A DNA stretch of 64,000 bases, taken from Eretmocerus hayati. Lineage: Eukaryota; Arthropoda; Insecta; Hymenoptera; Aphelinidae. The notes below the pieces were generated by a model. That model was not told the origin of the DNA, ran no database searches, and saw only the letters and a list, made by a program, of their open reading frames with translations. Shown here piece after piece: positions 42,594-53,245 of this stretch. Positions within the stretch are counted from its first letter, which is position 1, and every line of letters begins with the position of its first letter. The translations under genes and the position numbers were made by a program. Where the stretch lies: contig CM056743.1 in assembly GCA_029851415.1 (NCBI GenBank), positions 63,642,186 through 63,706,185 on the forward strand, read 5' to 3'.

Positions 42594-44127
42594 AGGGATA
42601 AGGTTTGAATCGGGGATTCACATCGACCAAAGTACAAATTCACACAATATCAATATATTTTGGCAGCTGTGACTCCCGGTAAACCCATGTGCGTGCAAGC
42701 GTGCCGGTGCTGGGCCTTGACTAATGAGGAATTCCAATAGCACCGGAGAATTTTGATCGATTTGCCTAGCTTCCGGAATATTCTAGAGTTGTGATTGGTG
42801 ATCGTGGATGAAAATTGTCAATTTTGCATGTCCGATTGATGTAGTTGTATGACTCATTGACGTAGAATTGCATATAGCCTGCTGGAAGTATGAATTCATC
42901 CACTCAAACGTTTTATGTGCCATGAGAATGCATATTCCTCGAAGCAGGAACATCGGAACGCTATGAATTTTTTTTTTCATTTTGACGTACATGAAAAAAG
43001 GCAATCTTTCACGCAGTTATAATATAGGGTTTCCTTTTGAGTTTTTCGAGTATTTCACGTGAGAACGTTTGAGAAAGGCTATTTTCGGCCCTTTTTTGCT
43101 ATGAACTCGAATCTGGTGCGTTTTTTCGAAAAAGTTATGGGAATCAAAAAAGTGTAATTTGATGTGATCTACGAGATATGATAGTCTGTTAGTCCATTTT
43201 TAACTCGAGATCACCAAGAAATCTAATGAATATGGTTTCCTTACGACTTTTGGTCGTTTTTTGCAACAGCTCTTCTTTTCTGGAGATATCTTTCACATGT
43301 ACCAACTGAACCCCATAATCCTCCTGGCGATGTAGCCTGGGGCCGATTACACCATTTTATCCGGCTATACCCTTTCGCGCAGATACAACTCATGAAAAGG
43401 GAGAGAATGAAGGAAATTCATCTCAAATAATGTCGATTGGTGGAGAGTTTGCGTGAAGGCGATTCACGAGCAACTCCAAGTTTTGGCCCCATTGTTCGTC
43501 GGTTGCTCTGAATCGTCGGAGCAATAGCCATGATTTACGCTCGTCGTTGAGCTAGCGTCGCGGGGGCCGTTAGGTGGCCACTTTGAATGGAAATTCCGGA
43601 GCAAGCTGGCGCGTGGAAAATTATTAGAACAAGGACTGGACAAGCTGTGCTGTCTGAAGCACAGGCAGATTTTCGTGAGTAGAGTGGACAAAAATTCGGC
43701 TTTTTAGTGAAGTGTATCCATTCATTGTATTTCCAGGAAAATTCAGAGACGTTTTTCATGAGACAGAATTGATAATTCCAGAGTCACGCGGACTATCTTC
43801 GGGTTGATATTCCATCGTAGTTGATTGTATATACCGCAAAGGAGTAATATTCAGAATATGGTGGTCACTTCATTTCCACAATAAATTCCGAGTTCGCGCG
43901 CGTGAGTCCTACGTCTTAAGCTAGGAGTCCTGCGTGAAAATGAATCAATTGTGTTGGAAAAAATACCGTTACATAGTTATAATTGTTAACCTGAATAACT
44001 CCGGAGGAAAGAGTTTTCTTGTGGCTGTAGCACTCTTCCTTTTGACTTTGCTTGTGAGCTGATTGCGGCGTGTTCACTCCCGGTGGACACTCTGGGAAAA
44101 GTTCAGTGTATAGGTGTGTACGTAAGA
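42594..44127. other. No recognisable gene
   Basis: Only short ORFs. The minus-strand ORFs at 43464-43691 and 43535-43759 overlap in different frames and show no motif. Confidence 0.4.
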
Positions 44128-44428
44128 GAGAGAGATAGATAGATAGACGTCCTTTATTCGCCGGAGGCAAAAATCAAATATCACATGTGGGATACATATG
44201 TCGTATAAATAGAAATTATCAATTAATATAAATAAATCTTTTGGTCAAGGACAGGTAGGTTATCACAAGTTGTGACTAGTCAAGATTGCAGCAACAAAGG
44301 CTGCTCAAAAAACGTTTAATGAATAGGACAAAAGCTCAACAAAATATCGCAGTTATCTTCTAATCAGTCATGTAACAGGTTGTGAGTATAATCACAGTCA
44401 ATATAAAAAGAGAAGAGCCCAATGACCT

Positions 44429-47356
44429 TCAAAGATTGAAGTAATGCCTCTTGTCCACATCAATTATCTGGGGAGACTGTGAACGAAGGAATTCTTTCAA
44501 AGCATCCTTAAAAATCGAAATTTTTGCGATCTGCCGAAAACCCGAAGGGAGAAAGTTCCAGAAATGAGCACACTGGGCTTGGAAAGATCGTCTTCCGTAC
44601 TCGAGTCTCATTCTGGGTACTTTGAGTTCCTGCTCTTGTGCATTCCCACGCCCAGGGCGCTCGGATTGGTGCCTGGTGAACATTGCACACAGGTAACCAG
44701 GTTCCCTCATGTGCATGATCTCATACATGATAATGCCTGCAAAGTACATTCGCCGCGAATCAGTACGCAACCAATCCAAGCTGTCCCTGAACGGAGTGAT
44801 GTGCTCGTCTCTCCTAAGATCAAAAATGTATCTCACAAATGAATTGCTCAGTCGCTGTATCCGTTGCCGCTGTTCGTCCGCTGCGTCAAGATATGTGACC
44901 GTGCAGTAGTCCAGATGAGGCTGGACTAACGCCTCGACTAGTCGAATGCGAAGAGTCCTGGTGATGCATGCCCTAAAAAACCGCAAACTGTATAGGGCCC
45001 TGTTGACTTTCTTTGTCACTTGATTAATTTGCGGTTTCCACGACAATTCGCTATCTAAAACAACACCAAGGCTCACGACTGTATCACTGAAAGGGACGAA
45101 AACTCCTTCCTGTATCTCAACCCCTGGCAAGTCCATACTTTTCAGATCTTTGATATTCCTCTCAGAAGAGAAAAAGATTGCTTTGGTCTTACCAGCGTTG
45201 AGACGCAGGCCAGAGCCCGCAGCCCAATCAGCAACCAGTCGCCCCACTTCTCCTAATCGAGCGATCCCCTCTCTGATCTTATTTTTCTCCACCTGAAGAT
45301 AAATTTGGAGGTCATCAGCGTAAAAGAGATGATCTACCGACTTTCCGTTCAGTAACCCGGGCAAGTCATTGACATACAAACTAAAGAGTAAAGGTCCAAG
45401 AACGGAGCCCTGCGGAACACCCAGATTGGTTGCAAGCCAATCAGAATCCCCATTTTTAGAGGTGACTAGTTGGGTGCGACCTTGTAAATAAGATTTGATC
45501 CACAGGAGGGCCGATCGTGAGAAACCTAGTTGTCGGAGTTTACTCAGAAGTTTCGTTGGTGATATCGTGTCAAAGGCTTTGCTGAAGTCAAAGAGCAGTA
45601 ATAGGGTGATCTTTTTCCTATCGATGCCTAGTCTAATGTCATCTGTCAATTTCAGCAAAGCTGTCTGGGTACTGTGGTGTTGCCTGAAACCAGCCTGGAA
45701 GCGATCTAATAATCTTTCTTTCTTCAAGTACTCCGTGATTTGGTCGTGTGCAACCTTTTCGAGAACCTTGGAGAGAAAGCACAGCAGCGCTATAGGGCGG
45801 AAATCCGAGACTGATGATGGAGCTGCAGTCTTCTTCAGCGCAATCAGCTGTGCTTTCTTCCAAGCCTCAGAGGAAATGCTGTGAGCGAAAGAGGAGTTAA
45901 AAATATGTACAATAAGGTCACCCAACGCCGGGAGAGCCTTCGCGATCACACTTTGAGGAATTCCGTCTGCCCCGCGAGCCTGTGAGGAGAAATGTTTTAT
46001 AGCAAGGACTACTTCATTGAAATTGGTTGGCTTGAATTTGAAACCCTCCTCTGGAGCCACCATAATTTCATCCATCGCATCTTCTATATTTTTGTGGGGC
46101 GAGACAGAGACTCCCGCAAAGTGAGCGTTCAACTCACCCGGGGTGAAGCCGTGAAGCTCCTCCTCTTTGCTCTTGGACAAGAGGCCGAGGTTACGCATTT
46201 CCTTCCAAATATTTTTATGTTGATCAAGAGCGTCTGAAAGGTGATTCTGAATGAAGGAATTCCGCTCTTCTTCGATGCGCACGTCAACTTCTTCACTGAG
46301 GCGAAAGAACTCATTTTGAAGCTCAGAACACTTGCGCAGGTTGCATTGATTTCGCTCCCAGCGCCTACGCGTCGCATCTCGCTTCTTAATGAGTGCCTTC
46401 AGCTCGGGACCAATCCAAGGAGCATCACCTTTACGAGGGTAAATCGTTTTTTCCGGTGCTAGTTCGTCCAGAACAACTTTTAAGTTTTCATTAAGACAAT
46501 TAATTGCATCTTCCAAGCTAGTTTCAGCATTGTTGAGCGCTGTCCAGTCACAGCGAAGCAGGCGATCATTCAACTGCTCTGGAGTGATGTTACGAAAATC
46601 CCTGTAAGTGAAGGAATTTTTAGGCGGAGCAGGAGTGAAGACGTTGATGGTCACGTCAATGACCGCGTGCCTGCCAAAACTGGGCAATAGTCTGTTTCGT
46701 GAGTCGGTAATGATGTCATTTTCATCTACATACATGTGATCAATCCATTTGTGAGATACATTGGAGTTGTGTTGGTGAGTCGCGCCATGCTGCACAATCT
46801 GTAGGGACAGTTCTTCCGTCAGTGCAGTCAACGTCTTCGTGTCAGGATGAGCCGGGTCTAGCAAGTCTGCGTTCAGATCCCCCATGATAACTTTGTGGCT
46901 AAAGCCACCACACAGTCGGCGTAGTGACCCGAAAAGCCCATTGTCCTTCTGCATGGCGACCTTTGGGGGCCTATAAATCACACCTACTAAAATAGATGGT
47001 GAACCGCTCTGCTGCACGCCACAAAACAAGTATTCAGGGATGCCGGGACACCCTGGCCCAGAAGTATTAGACGAGGCGAGCCTCTCCACTTTGAAATCAT
47101 TGCGCACATACAGAGCAACCCCACCACCGTTTCTGTTGCGGTCTTGCCGCAACAGCGAATAACCTGGGATCTGAACAAGACTGTCGTCCACGAACTCATC
47201 CAGCCACGACTCAGCTACTCCAAAAAGATGGTAGGAGGGGTCGGTAGCGACGAGCAGACGCAGATGCTCAATCTTATCCGTTAAGGAATTAAGATTGATA
47301 AACCCTGTCTTTAAGGAACCGCTACTCCCTTTAGACCCTCCGGCAGCCGTATCTAG
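44429..47356 (-). CDS. LINE ORF2: APE endonuclease and reverse transcriptase
   Basis: The ORF begins directly after the ORF1 stop in the same frame and has about 975 codons. The endonuclease starts within INLNSLTDKIEHL, then GVAESWLDE, GGGVALYVRND, GVIYRPP, IMGDLNADLLD and WIDHMYV, which are the catalytic blocks of APE-type nucleases. RT motifs follow: FRPIALLCFLSKVLEK, FRQHHSTQTALL, LLLFDFSKAFDTI, GVPQGSVLGPLLFSLYVNDL and the catalytic FYADDLQIYL, then LNAGKTKAI. The enzyme nicks target DNA and copies the element RNA there. No ATG lies before VAMQKDNG, inside the endonuclease, so translation probably enters by readthrough of the ORF1 TGA (47357-47359), which is followed by CTAG. Some annotators would start at the GTG at 47191, which cuts the domain. 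Confidence 0.9.
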   Translation of the reverse strand, partial: LDTAAGGSKGSSGSLKTGFINLNSLTDKIEHLRLLVATDPSYHLFGVAESWLDEFVDDSLVQIPGYSLLRQDRNRNGGGVALYVRNDFKVERLASSNTSGPGCPGIPEYLFCGVQQSGSPSILVGVIYRPPKVAMQKDNGLFGSLRRLCGGFSHKVIMGDLNADLLDPAHPDTKTLTALTEELSLQIVQHGATHQHNSNVSHKWIDHMYVDENDIITDSRNRLLPSFGRHAVIDVTINVFTPAPPKNSFTYRDFRNITPEQLNDRLLRCDWTALNNAETSLEDAINCLNENLKVVLDELAPEKTIYPRKGDAPWIGPELKALIKKRDATRRRWERNQCNLRKCSELQNEFFRLSEEVDVRIEEERNSFIQNHLSDALDQHKNIWKEMRNLGLLSKSKEEELHGFTPGELNAHFAGVSVSPHKNIEDAMDEIMVAPEEGFKFKPTNFNEVVLAIKHFSSQARGADGIPQSVIAKALPALGDLIVHIFNSSFAHSISSEAWKKAQLIALKKTAAPSSVSDFRPIALLCFLSKVLEKVAHDQITEYLKKERLLDRFQAGFRQHHSTQTALLKLTDDIRLGIDRKKITLLLLFDFSKAFDTISPTKLLSKLRQLGFSRSALLWIKSYLQGRTQLVTSKNGDSDWLATNLGVPQGSVLGPLLFSLYVNDLPGLLNGKSVDHLFYADDLQIYLQVEKNKIREGIARLGEVGRLVADWAAGSGLRLNAGKTKAIFFSSERNIKDLKSMDLPGVEIQEGVFVPFSDTVVSLGVVLDSELSWKPQINQVTKKVNRALYSLRFFRACITRTLRIRLVEALVQPHLDYCTVTYLDAADEQRQRIQRLSNSFVRYIFDLRRDEHITPFRDSLDWLRTDSRRMYFAGIIMYEIMHMREPGYLCAMFTRHQSERPGRGNAQEQELKVPRMRLEYGRRSFQAQCAHFWNFLPSGFRQIAKISIFKDALKEFLRSQSPQIIDVDKRHYFNL

Positions 47357-49192
47357 TCAGGGAGTCCTCAATGGTGCTGCCGTCGGAGCTGTACCTTGCT
47401 CTGGAACGGTAGAACTGTTCCCGGTGCTGTTCGTGGACTCGCGATTAGGTCCTCGAACAGTTCGACACGCCGTTTGAATGACATGCAGTTCAGTGAGCGA
47501 CTCAAACGCATACGCCCTCTCGCCATTTCTGCGCCTGACCCAGAAACGTCCACCACTGTGCCAAACATATTTGAAGCCCAAACCCCGTGCAAGTGGCCTC
47601 AAATGAACATATTCCTTATATTTGTCACGGGGTAACATCTCATTGATGAAAATCTTTCGGTCCGGCACGTGGGTTTTCGCTTCAGGGCCGAGGAATGTGG
47701 GCTCGATATTATGAGCTGTGAAATAATTGTTGGCAATCGAGCGCTTGGCTTTCATCACCTCCCTGACTAGGCGGCTGCACGAGAGTTGGATTACGCAAGA
47801 TGGGAGAGAACGTGAGTGAGGACGTGAGTTAACGATGGAAGCCTGGGACAATGAATTTGACGTACTGTTGTTGCGCGTCAGAGACGCCTTTCCAGACACA
47901 CGCCCGGGCTGCAGAACACGAACATCAAGAATGTTTTCCCTCTCCAGCGAAGGAAGTATGGACTTGAGTACTGCAAAGGAAATGTTACATACCTCTTCCT
48001 CCGAGGCAGTAGAGTCTTTTTTCAAAGCTCCAGTTATAATGAGTTGATTGCACTCAAGACCATCACCCCTGAGTTCAGTGCACTGCCGCCCAGCATGAGA
48101 ATGGTCTGACGAATCCGTTCTGAATTGAGGGGCCCCCGCAGAGGATTGATGTGGAAACTTAGGAGTAGAAGGCTCAATTTCATCAGTATTGCTAGTATCC
48201 CGCAGAGTACTCTGTTTACCCTTTATAAATTCAGTCAGACTCAAAATCTGACTCTTCATCAAGGTATTTTGCTCGAGGAGCAGCCCACGATCTAAGCGCA
48301 ACTCCTCCAGCTTGGAGTTTTGCTTCTCTATAATTTCTTCCAGGGCCGACATTCGTGCCAACAGTCGGTCATCCGTCTCTCTCACTGCTGGTGTGGAAGA
48401 CGGAGGAGGAATGGCTACGCCCTGGCGCCCTAGGAGAGACATTATTTCGTCGAGCCGCTTCTGAGTTGAGTCATTTTGTTGAATGAAGAGGTCCAAAGTA
48501 CTCTGCGGGACGAAAAACCACTTATCTCTAACAGTTTCTGGAGCTGACGTTGACGCTGGGGTTGTTGGCTGGACAGGTGTTCCATCGTAGCCATGTTGGG
48601 ATGAGCCACCACCAGCCTCCGAAGATGTTGGTGAGAGTGGTGGTTGCAATGCGTCATCTCCGCCAGTGGGACATGAGGCGTCCATAGGGGCTTCCGTAGC
48701 TCCAGTTCGAATTGCCGCGCCACTAGCAGTGTGGGCTGTGGTGCTGCCATCGCCGCGAGCTGGTAGTGCAGCAGACGACAGGCACGGCTCGCGAGAGGCA
48801 GGAGCGCCTTTGGTGGTGGGAGGCTTCTCGATACGGCCTGCGACAGGGGCCTGCGGGGGGAGGGGTGATGTCCCCACCTTGCTGTGAGCGTTGAGCCGTG
48901 CTTGAGTGGTAGTCGACAGGCCACTCATACTAGCACGCGTGCGGGTTTTCTCCATCTCTCCCTTTCTGACGTACTTCGTGCTGCGTCTAGCAGCCGAAAC
49001 CGTCTGCTTCACTGCACTCGACGACGCTGTATTAGGTGGATTTTTACTCACCTCATGACACATCACGCATAACCATTTGTTGCTCGATGTTTTTGAGCAC
49101 TTAGCGTGAGCAAACCGTTTGCAGGTGCTGCATTGCTTGCTGCCAGTGCGTAGAATGATGCTGCAGATGTGGCAGGTGGAGTTGGGCATCAT
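47357..49192 (-). CDS. LINE ORF1: PHD finger, coiled coil, FP-like C-terminus
   Basis: 611 codons from ATG at 49192. Residues 7-44 show C-x2-C, C-x2-C, H-x2-C and C-x2-C (CHICSI, CSTCKRFAHAKC, WLCVMC), a PHD-type zinc finger as in CR1 ORF1. Residues about 80-230 are Pro/Ser/Thr/Ala-rich. Residues about 235-330 form a coiled coil (LLARMSALEEIIEKQNSKLE). The C-terminal part with RKIFINEMLPRDKYKEYVHL and FKYVWHSGGRFWVRRRNG resembles the FP C-terminal domain known from baculovirus FP proteins and from LINE ORF1s. Such proteins bind RNA and form the retrotransposition particle. It ends in TGA followed by CTAG, in frame with ORF2. Confidence 0.88.
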   Translation of the reverse strand: MMPNSTCHICSIILRTGSKQCSTCKRFAHAKCSKTSSNKWLCVMCHEVSKNPPNTASSSAVKQTVSAARRSTKYVRKGEMEKTRTRASMSGLSTTTQARLNAHSKVGTSPLPPQAPVAGRIEKPPTTKGAPASREPCLSSAALPARGDGSTTAHTASGAAIRTGATEAPMDASCPTGGDDALQPPLSPTSSEAGGGSSQHGYDGTPVQPTTPASTSAPETVRDKWFFVPQSTLDLFIQQNDSTQKRLDEIMSLLGRQGVAIPPPSSTPAVRETDDRLLARMSALEEIIEKQNSKLEELRLDRGLLLEQNTLMKSQILSLTEFIKGKQSTLRDTSNTDEIEPSTPKFPHQSSAGAPQFRTDSSDHSHAGRQCTELRGDGLECNQLIITGALKKDSTASEEEVCNISFAVLKSILPSLERENILDVRVLQPGRVSGKASLTRNNSTSNSLSQASIVNSRPHSRSLPSCVIQLSCSRLVREVMKAKRSIANNYFTAHNIEPTFLGPEAKTHVPDRKIFINEMLPRDKYKEYVHLRPLARGLGFKYVWHSGGRFWVRRRNGERAYAFESLTELHVIQTACRTVRGPNRESTNSTGNSSTVPEQGTAPTAAPLRTP

Positions 49193-49494
49193 GGTATAGC
49201 AGACAGAAGTGATGTGACAGAGCGTGAATCAGACGATCGCCGAGCATGCGCAGAGAGATCGGTTTCGGTGCCAAGCACCGTGCTGATATTCCTTCAGATG
49301 TTAGTCGATTGCAGAAATTGGAATAATTCCTCTCAGGCTCGAGTTGGAGCCATGCAGCGATGCTCCAAAAGTATGAGCCTGCGAGAGGATATCCAATCTG
49401 CAAAAAGAGGTCCCTCGGGACAACGTTTTGTTGGTGAGAAATAACATTCAACACGGAGCGATATGAAGTGTGTGTGGATGTACTCACCGCCAAA

Positions 49495-49502
49495 GAGAGA
49501 GA

Positions 49503-49533
<31 letters not shown>

Positions 49534-49544
49534 GGAGAGACCCA
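49495..49544. repeat. (GA)n microsatellite
   Basis: A GA/GACA tract lies between the 5' regions of two LINEs that face away from each other. Confidence 0.9.
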
Positions 49545-49888
49545 TCCACTTGACCCGTAGGGGGCTTTGGGTGTGACCTTCGGGTTGCACTTGGAGCTTG
49601 AGGGAGCGACGCTCCTCCGGACCCGTGTCCTACACTCACACTTCCACACACTACACCCTACATGCACCATACTTACACCTGCTCAAGCATTACACAAACA
49701 TACCAACATTATACAGAACACGCATCACACGGAACACCACACCCGTGCTGGTCTGGTCCGGGGTCGGTCAACATCCGATTCCAGGCCCTGGAAAACCGAA
49801 GAAAGGAGATGATGTCCAGCATTGACGGCAAGGATTCCCCAAGTGAAGCGGGGCCCCATTTGGATCTTGGGGGGGGGGGGGGGCAACG

Positions 49889-50947
49889 ATGCAAAACGCG
49901 CTACCAGTGGCACACTTGGCTGGTGGACTCACGTGTAAAGCTACAAGCGATAGAAATACGCCACAGACGGAAGGAGTTGGAGGAAAGGACCAACGCAAGA
50001 GGGAGGTAGACCTCACGCCAAACAACAAGAAGGGGAAGGGTTTGGGTGAGGAAGCGGAAGAACGAGTGCTGAAGCAATCGAAGCTCACTTTCCCGGTCCA
50101 ACTAGGGAAGAATGCGAAGGTTGCAACAGAAGCACGAGAGGCGGCAGAGAAGCTGCTGAAGAACAACCCCGCACTCAGCATCCAGATTACGCAAACTAGC
50201 AACGGGGTTGATGACGCAGTCAACTTGAGCTCAGACTCGAGCGAGTCTGACTCCACTATAGGGTCCCAGGGGAACGCAATAATCCTGACTCCCGGAATCG
50301 GTGCGCGTGATAAGAGAGTACACGATGGAGAGTCTGATGGGATGGAGATTGACCCTATCCTTTCATCCGGAGATGTGGCACGACAAAAGGGTGGAAACGA
50401 GGCAGGCGATCTCATGGGGAAATGGGAAGACCTGGATACGTGCCGGAAAGAGATGGAGGAGAAGACATATCTCCTCCTCGAGCACTTCAACTTGGTTATA
50501 AAGATAGCCGAGTCTGTTTCCAGCAACCCAGGAGGGATCAAGGATGACATCGAAGAACTCAAGGAGATAGGCCACGCGCTCGAAGGCCTACTCGCGACAG
50601 ACAAGGTGAAGCGGGCTGCTCTCGAGACAACGCTTCTCGAAACGGAAAAGACCCTGGAAGGGAGAGGGAATGTGCAGCCTCCGGCCACAAAAAGCCGGCC
50701 GCGTCGAGTGATGGCTTCCAGGGAAGGGGGGCAGCGAAACCGGAATCGCGACCGGGGCAACAACGCGGTTCGAAGGGGACGCGATACGGATCTCCACCGA
50801 GAGGTCTCGGAACACCGCGCTCGACATCAACGCCCAATCGGCCCGAGCAGAATAGGACTGACAGACAGAGACAGACGATATGCAGACCGCGACCGACGGG
50901 GTGGCAGGTACGCAAGCTGGATGAAGGGAAATTCCGGGAATCGATAG
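49889..50947 (+). CDS. R1-type LINE ORF1 (gag-like), truncated
   Basis: 352 codons from the ATG after the G tract. Residues 30-120 are basic and Lys-rich (VLKQSKLTFPVQLGKNAK). Residues 105-140 are Ser/Asp-rich (LSSDSSESDS). Residues 170-250 are helical with a likely coiled coil (EEMEEKTYLLLEHFNLVI in part, then IKDDIEELKEIGHALEGL). The C-terminal 80 residues are Arg-rich and would bind nucleic acid. The CCHC zinc knuckles expected at the end of an R1-type ORF1 are missing: at about 50910 the sequence switches to the ORF2 linker (KLDEGKFRESIE in another frame), so the last dozen residues are not original. Confidence 0.7.
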   Translation: MQNALPVAHLAGGLTCKATSDRNTPQTEGVGGKDQRKREVDLTPNNKKGKGLGEEAEERVLKQSKLTFPVQLGKNAKVATEAREAAEKLLKNNPALSIQITQTSNGVDDAVNLSSDSSESDSTIGSQGNAIILTPGIGARDKRVHDGESDGMEIDPILSSGDVARQKGGNEAGDLMGKWEDLDTCRKEMEEKTYLLLEHFNLVIKIAESVSSNPGGIKDDIEELKEIGHALEGLLATDKVKRAALETTLLETEKTLEGRGNVQPPATKSRPRRVMASREGGQRNRNRDRGNNAVRRGRDTDLHREVSEHRARHQRPIGPSRIGLTDRDRRYADRDRRGGRYASWMKGNSGNR

Positions 50948-53245
50948 AAACAGACGAAGATCTCCCGATGAATATCACCGCAGACGAGGCTGTGGATATG
51001 GTGACGACCACCATCACAAGAGCTTGTGACGCATCGATGCCTCGCAAGACAACATCATGCTTCTGGAGGAAACAAGAAGCATGATGTTGAGTACTGGATC
51101 AACGACGAGATGAAAACTCTACGAAGAACGAGCAATAAGAAAAGGAGAACCGCGTGGCGATCACGGAAACTGAAATGACCATCCCTGGCGGAAGACGACA
51201 GGGCGTACAGAGAAGCAAAGAAGGGTCTCGTTCTAGCCATCCGGAGAAGCAAAGAGAAGTGCTGGGGGGAATTGTGCGATATGGTTAATGGAGACCCGTG
51301 GGGTACGCCATACCGTGTGGTTATGTCCAAGGTCCGATTCCGGAGGGGCAACCCAGCACCGACCGATGCAGCTACCTTGCGCAGCATCGTGGAAGACCTC
51401 TTCCCAGCAGGAGAACCTAGAGTCACATTCCCTCCGGAGAGCGACGACCCCATCCCGCTCTTCACTTTGCAAGAGCTCCTCATAGCGGCGAAGAGGCTTC
51501 CAAACGGCAAGGCCCCTGGCCTGGACGGCATTCCAAACGAGGCTCTGAAACTGGTCTTGAAATATAAGCCAGATTCACTCCTCGACCTCTTCAACATCTG
51601 TCTGAGCGCGGGAACTTTCCCAGACAAGTGGAAACGCCAGAAGCTGGTCCTGATACCTGAAGGTCAAGGAGGTCAACGCCCTCTTAGCTTGCTCGACAAT
51701 ATCGGGAAAATGTATAAGAGGATGGTGTTTAACAGGGTCGACGAAGCCTACGAAGAGAGCGGCGGGCTATCACCAATGCAGTTCGGGTTCCGGAAGGGAC
51801 GAAGCACTGTGCACGCGATCGAGGAGGTCCAAGATCGGGTCCAAGCGTCGGTAGGGAACCCATACCAAGGAAGAGGAGGATTCTGTGCCATGATTGCGTT
51901 GTACATGAAGAACGCGTTCAACTGCGCGAGCTGGGAGCGAGTCTATCAGTCCCAAGCAGGTAAAGTGCCGCCCTATCTACTAGCCGTCACGAGTGACTAT
52001 CTGCGGAACAGGACCCTCGTGTACGACACCGATGAGGGACGAGAGATCCGGGAACTGTCCGCCGGAATTGGACAGGAATCGGTTTAACTGGAACACCCAG
52101 TACGATAGTTTATGTCTATCGAACTGCCAGAAGGAGTGATAATCGGCGCTTTCGCGGACGACGCGGGACTCATAGTCTGGGCCGACAACGAGGAACTCTT
52201 GGGCAGACGTGCAAACGAGGCGCTGGCCCGAGTCTACGAGTGGATGATCAGCAGGCTCCTGGAGCTTGCTGTCGAGAAGTGCGGAGCGATCGTGGTCACA
52301 AGACGCAGGGAGTTTGACTTACCCCGTTCTTACATCAACGGGCAAGAGATCCCACGCGAGACAGAGCTGGAATACCTCGGCGTATAGCTTGACGACAAGT
52401 GGTCGTTCAAGAAATACATCCAGGAGGCCGCCCTGAAAGCGAGGAGGTCGGTGCGGCGCTTCAGCGGCTGATGCCGAACATCGGAGGTCCGAAACAGAAG
52501 AGGCGCAAGCTGCTCAACACCGTGAGCGCTTCCATCATGCTCTACGGTGCACCGGTGTAGGGGAAGAGAAGGCCGTCATCGAGAAGAGAATGGGGTCTGT
52601 CCACCGGAAAGCGGCTCTGAGGAGCATTCGTGCCTACCGCACCGTGTCAGGAGACACAGCTTGCGTGTTGGCCAGGACGCCACCCATCCACTTGCTCGTC
52701 GCGGAGCGAGTGAGGATCTGGGACTGTCAAAGAGTGATCGGAGCCGAACGAGTGCTCACTCCAACGATGAAGTAGATCATCCGCGACAACGAGAAGGAAA
52801 CCACCCTTGAGCAGTGGCAAGCTGAGTGGGATTCGCCATTTGCAGATGGCAGATGGACGCACCGGCTGATCCGCGACGTAGCCAAGTGGGCGGAACGCAG
52901 CCACGGAGAGATAGATTACTGGACGACGCAAGCACTGAGTGGCCACGGTTGCTTCGGTGCTTATCTGACCCGGTTCAAGGAGAGGACATCCCCAGCATGT
53001 TAGTTATGCGGAGACAACTGGGATGACGCTGAACATGCGCTGTTCACGTGCAACGACATCCGAAGAGAGCGCGCCGAGTTAGATGGATGATGTGGTGCTC
53101 AACTAACACCTGAGAATCTCGCCTCGTACTTGCTCTGCGACCGGGAGACATGGGATAGAGTCACCGGATACATCAAGCTGGTGATGACCCGTAAGGAGGA
53201 GAAAGAAAGGGAATTGAGGCGCCTCGAAGCAGGCGAATTACAGTG
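50910..53245 (+). pseudogene. R1-type LINE ORF2, endonuclease lost, RT dead
   Basis: After the deletion junction the frame reads GKFRESIETDEDLPMNITAD and RACDASMPRKT, the segment just before the RT in R1-clade elements. RT blocks at 51272-52087 include LPNGKAPGLDGIPNEALKLV, then LSLLDNIGKMYKRMVFNRV and FGFRKGRSTVHAIEEV. The first catalytic Asp is Tyr (IALYMKNAFN instead of LDVKNAFN). The next block is frameshifted near 52090. FADDAGLIVWADNEE at about 52150 keeps the FADD box. Later parts (52590-53235, several frames) include a Cys/His motif (CGDNWDDAEHALFTC) typical of the R1 C-terminus. Stops and frameshifts rule out activity. Confidence 0.82.

Larger units (their letters stand above)
44128..49550 (-). 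mobile_element. Near full-length CR1-type LINE
   Basis: On the minus strand it runs from a 5' region (up to about 49450-49550, next to a GA tract) through ORF1 and ORF2, both without internal stops apart from the TGA between them, to a 3' end reading AATAAAGGACGTC followed by (TATC)n at 44128-44151. Domain content (PHD-type finger, coiled coil, FP-like C-terminal domain, APE endonuclease, RT) fits the CR1 group. The exact 5' end and target duplication could not be set. Intact frames suggest a young, possibly active copy. Confidence 0.88.

Noticed and set aside
44429..47191. GTG at 47191 as the start of LINE ORF2
   Set aside because: The conserved beginning of the endonuclease (INLNSL, GVAESWLDE) lies upstream of it in the same frame.
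48442..48924. Minus-strand ORF of 160 codons in another frame of LINE ORF1
   Set aside because: It is a shadow of the GC-rich, low-complexity middle of ORF1.
47357..49192. Baculovirus-type FP domain as sign of an endogenous virus
   Set aside because: This C-terminal domain is also known from CR1-type LINE ORF1, and the PHD finger, coiled coil and adjoining ORF2 fit a LINE fully.
49768..50763. Long minus-strand ORF of 331 codons
   Set aside because: It is the Ser/Pro/Phe-rich shadow of the R1-type LINE ORF1 on the plus strand.
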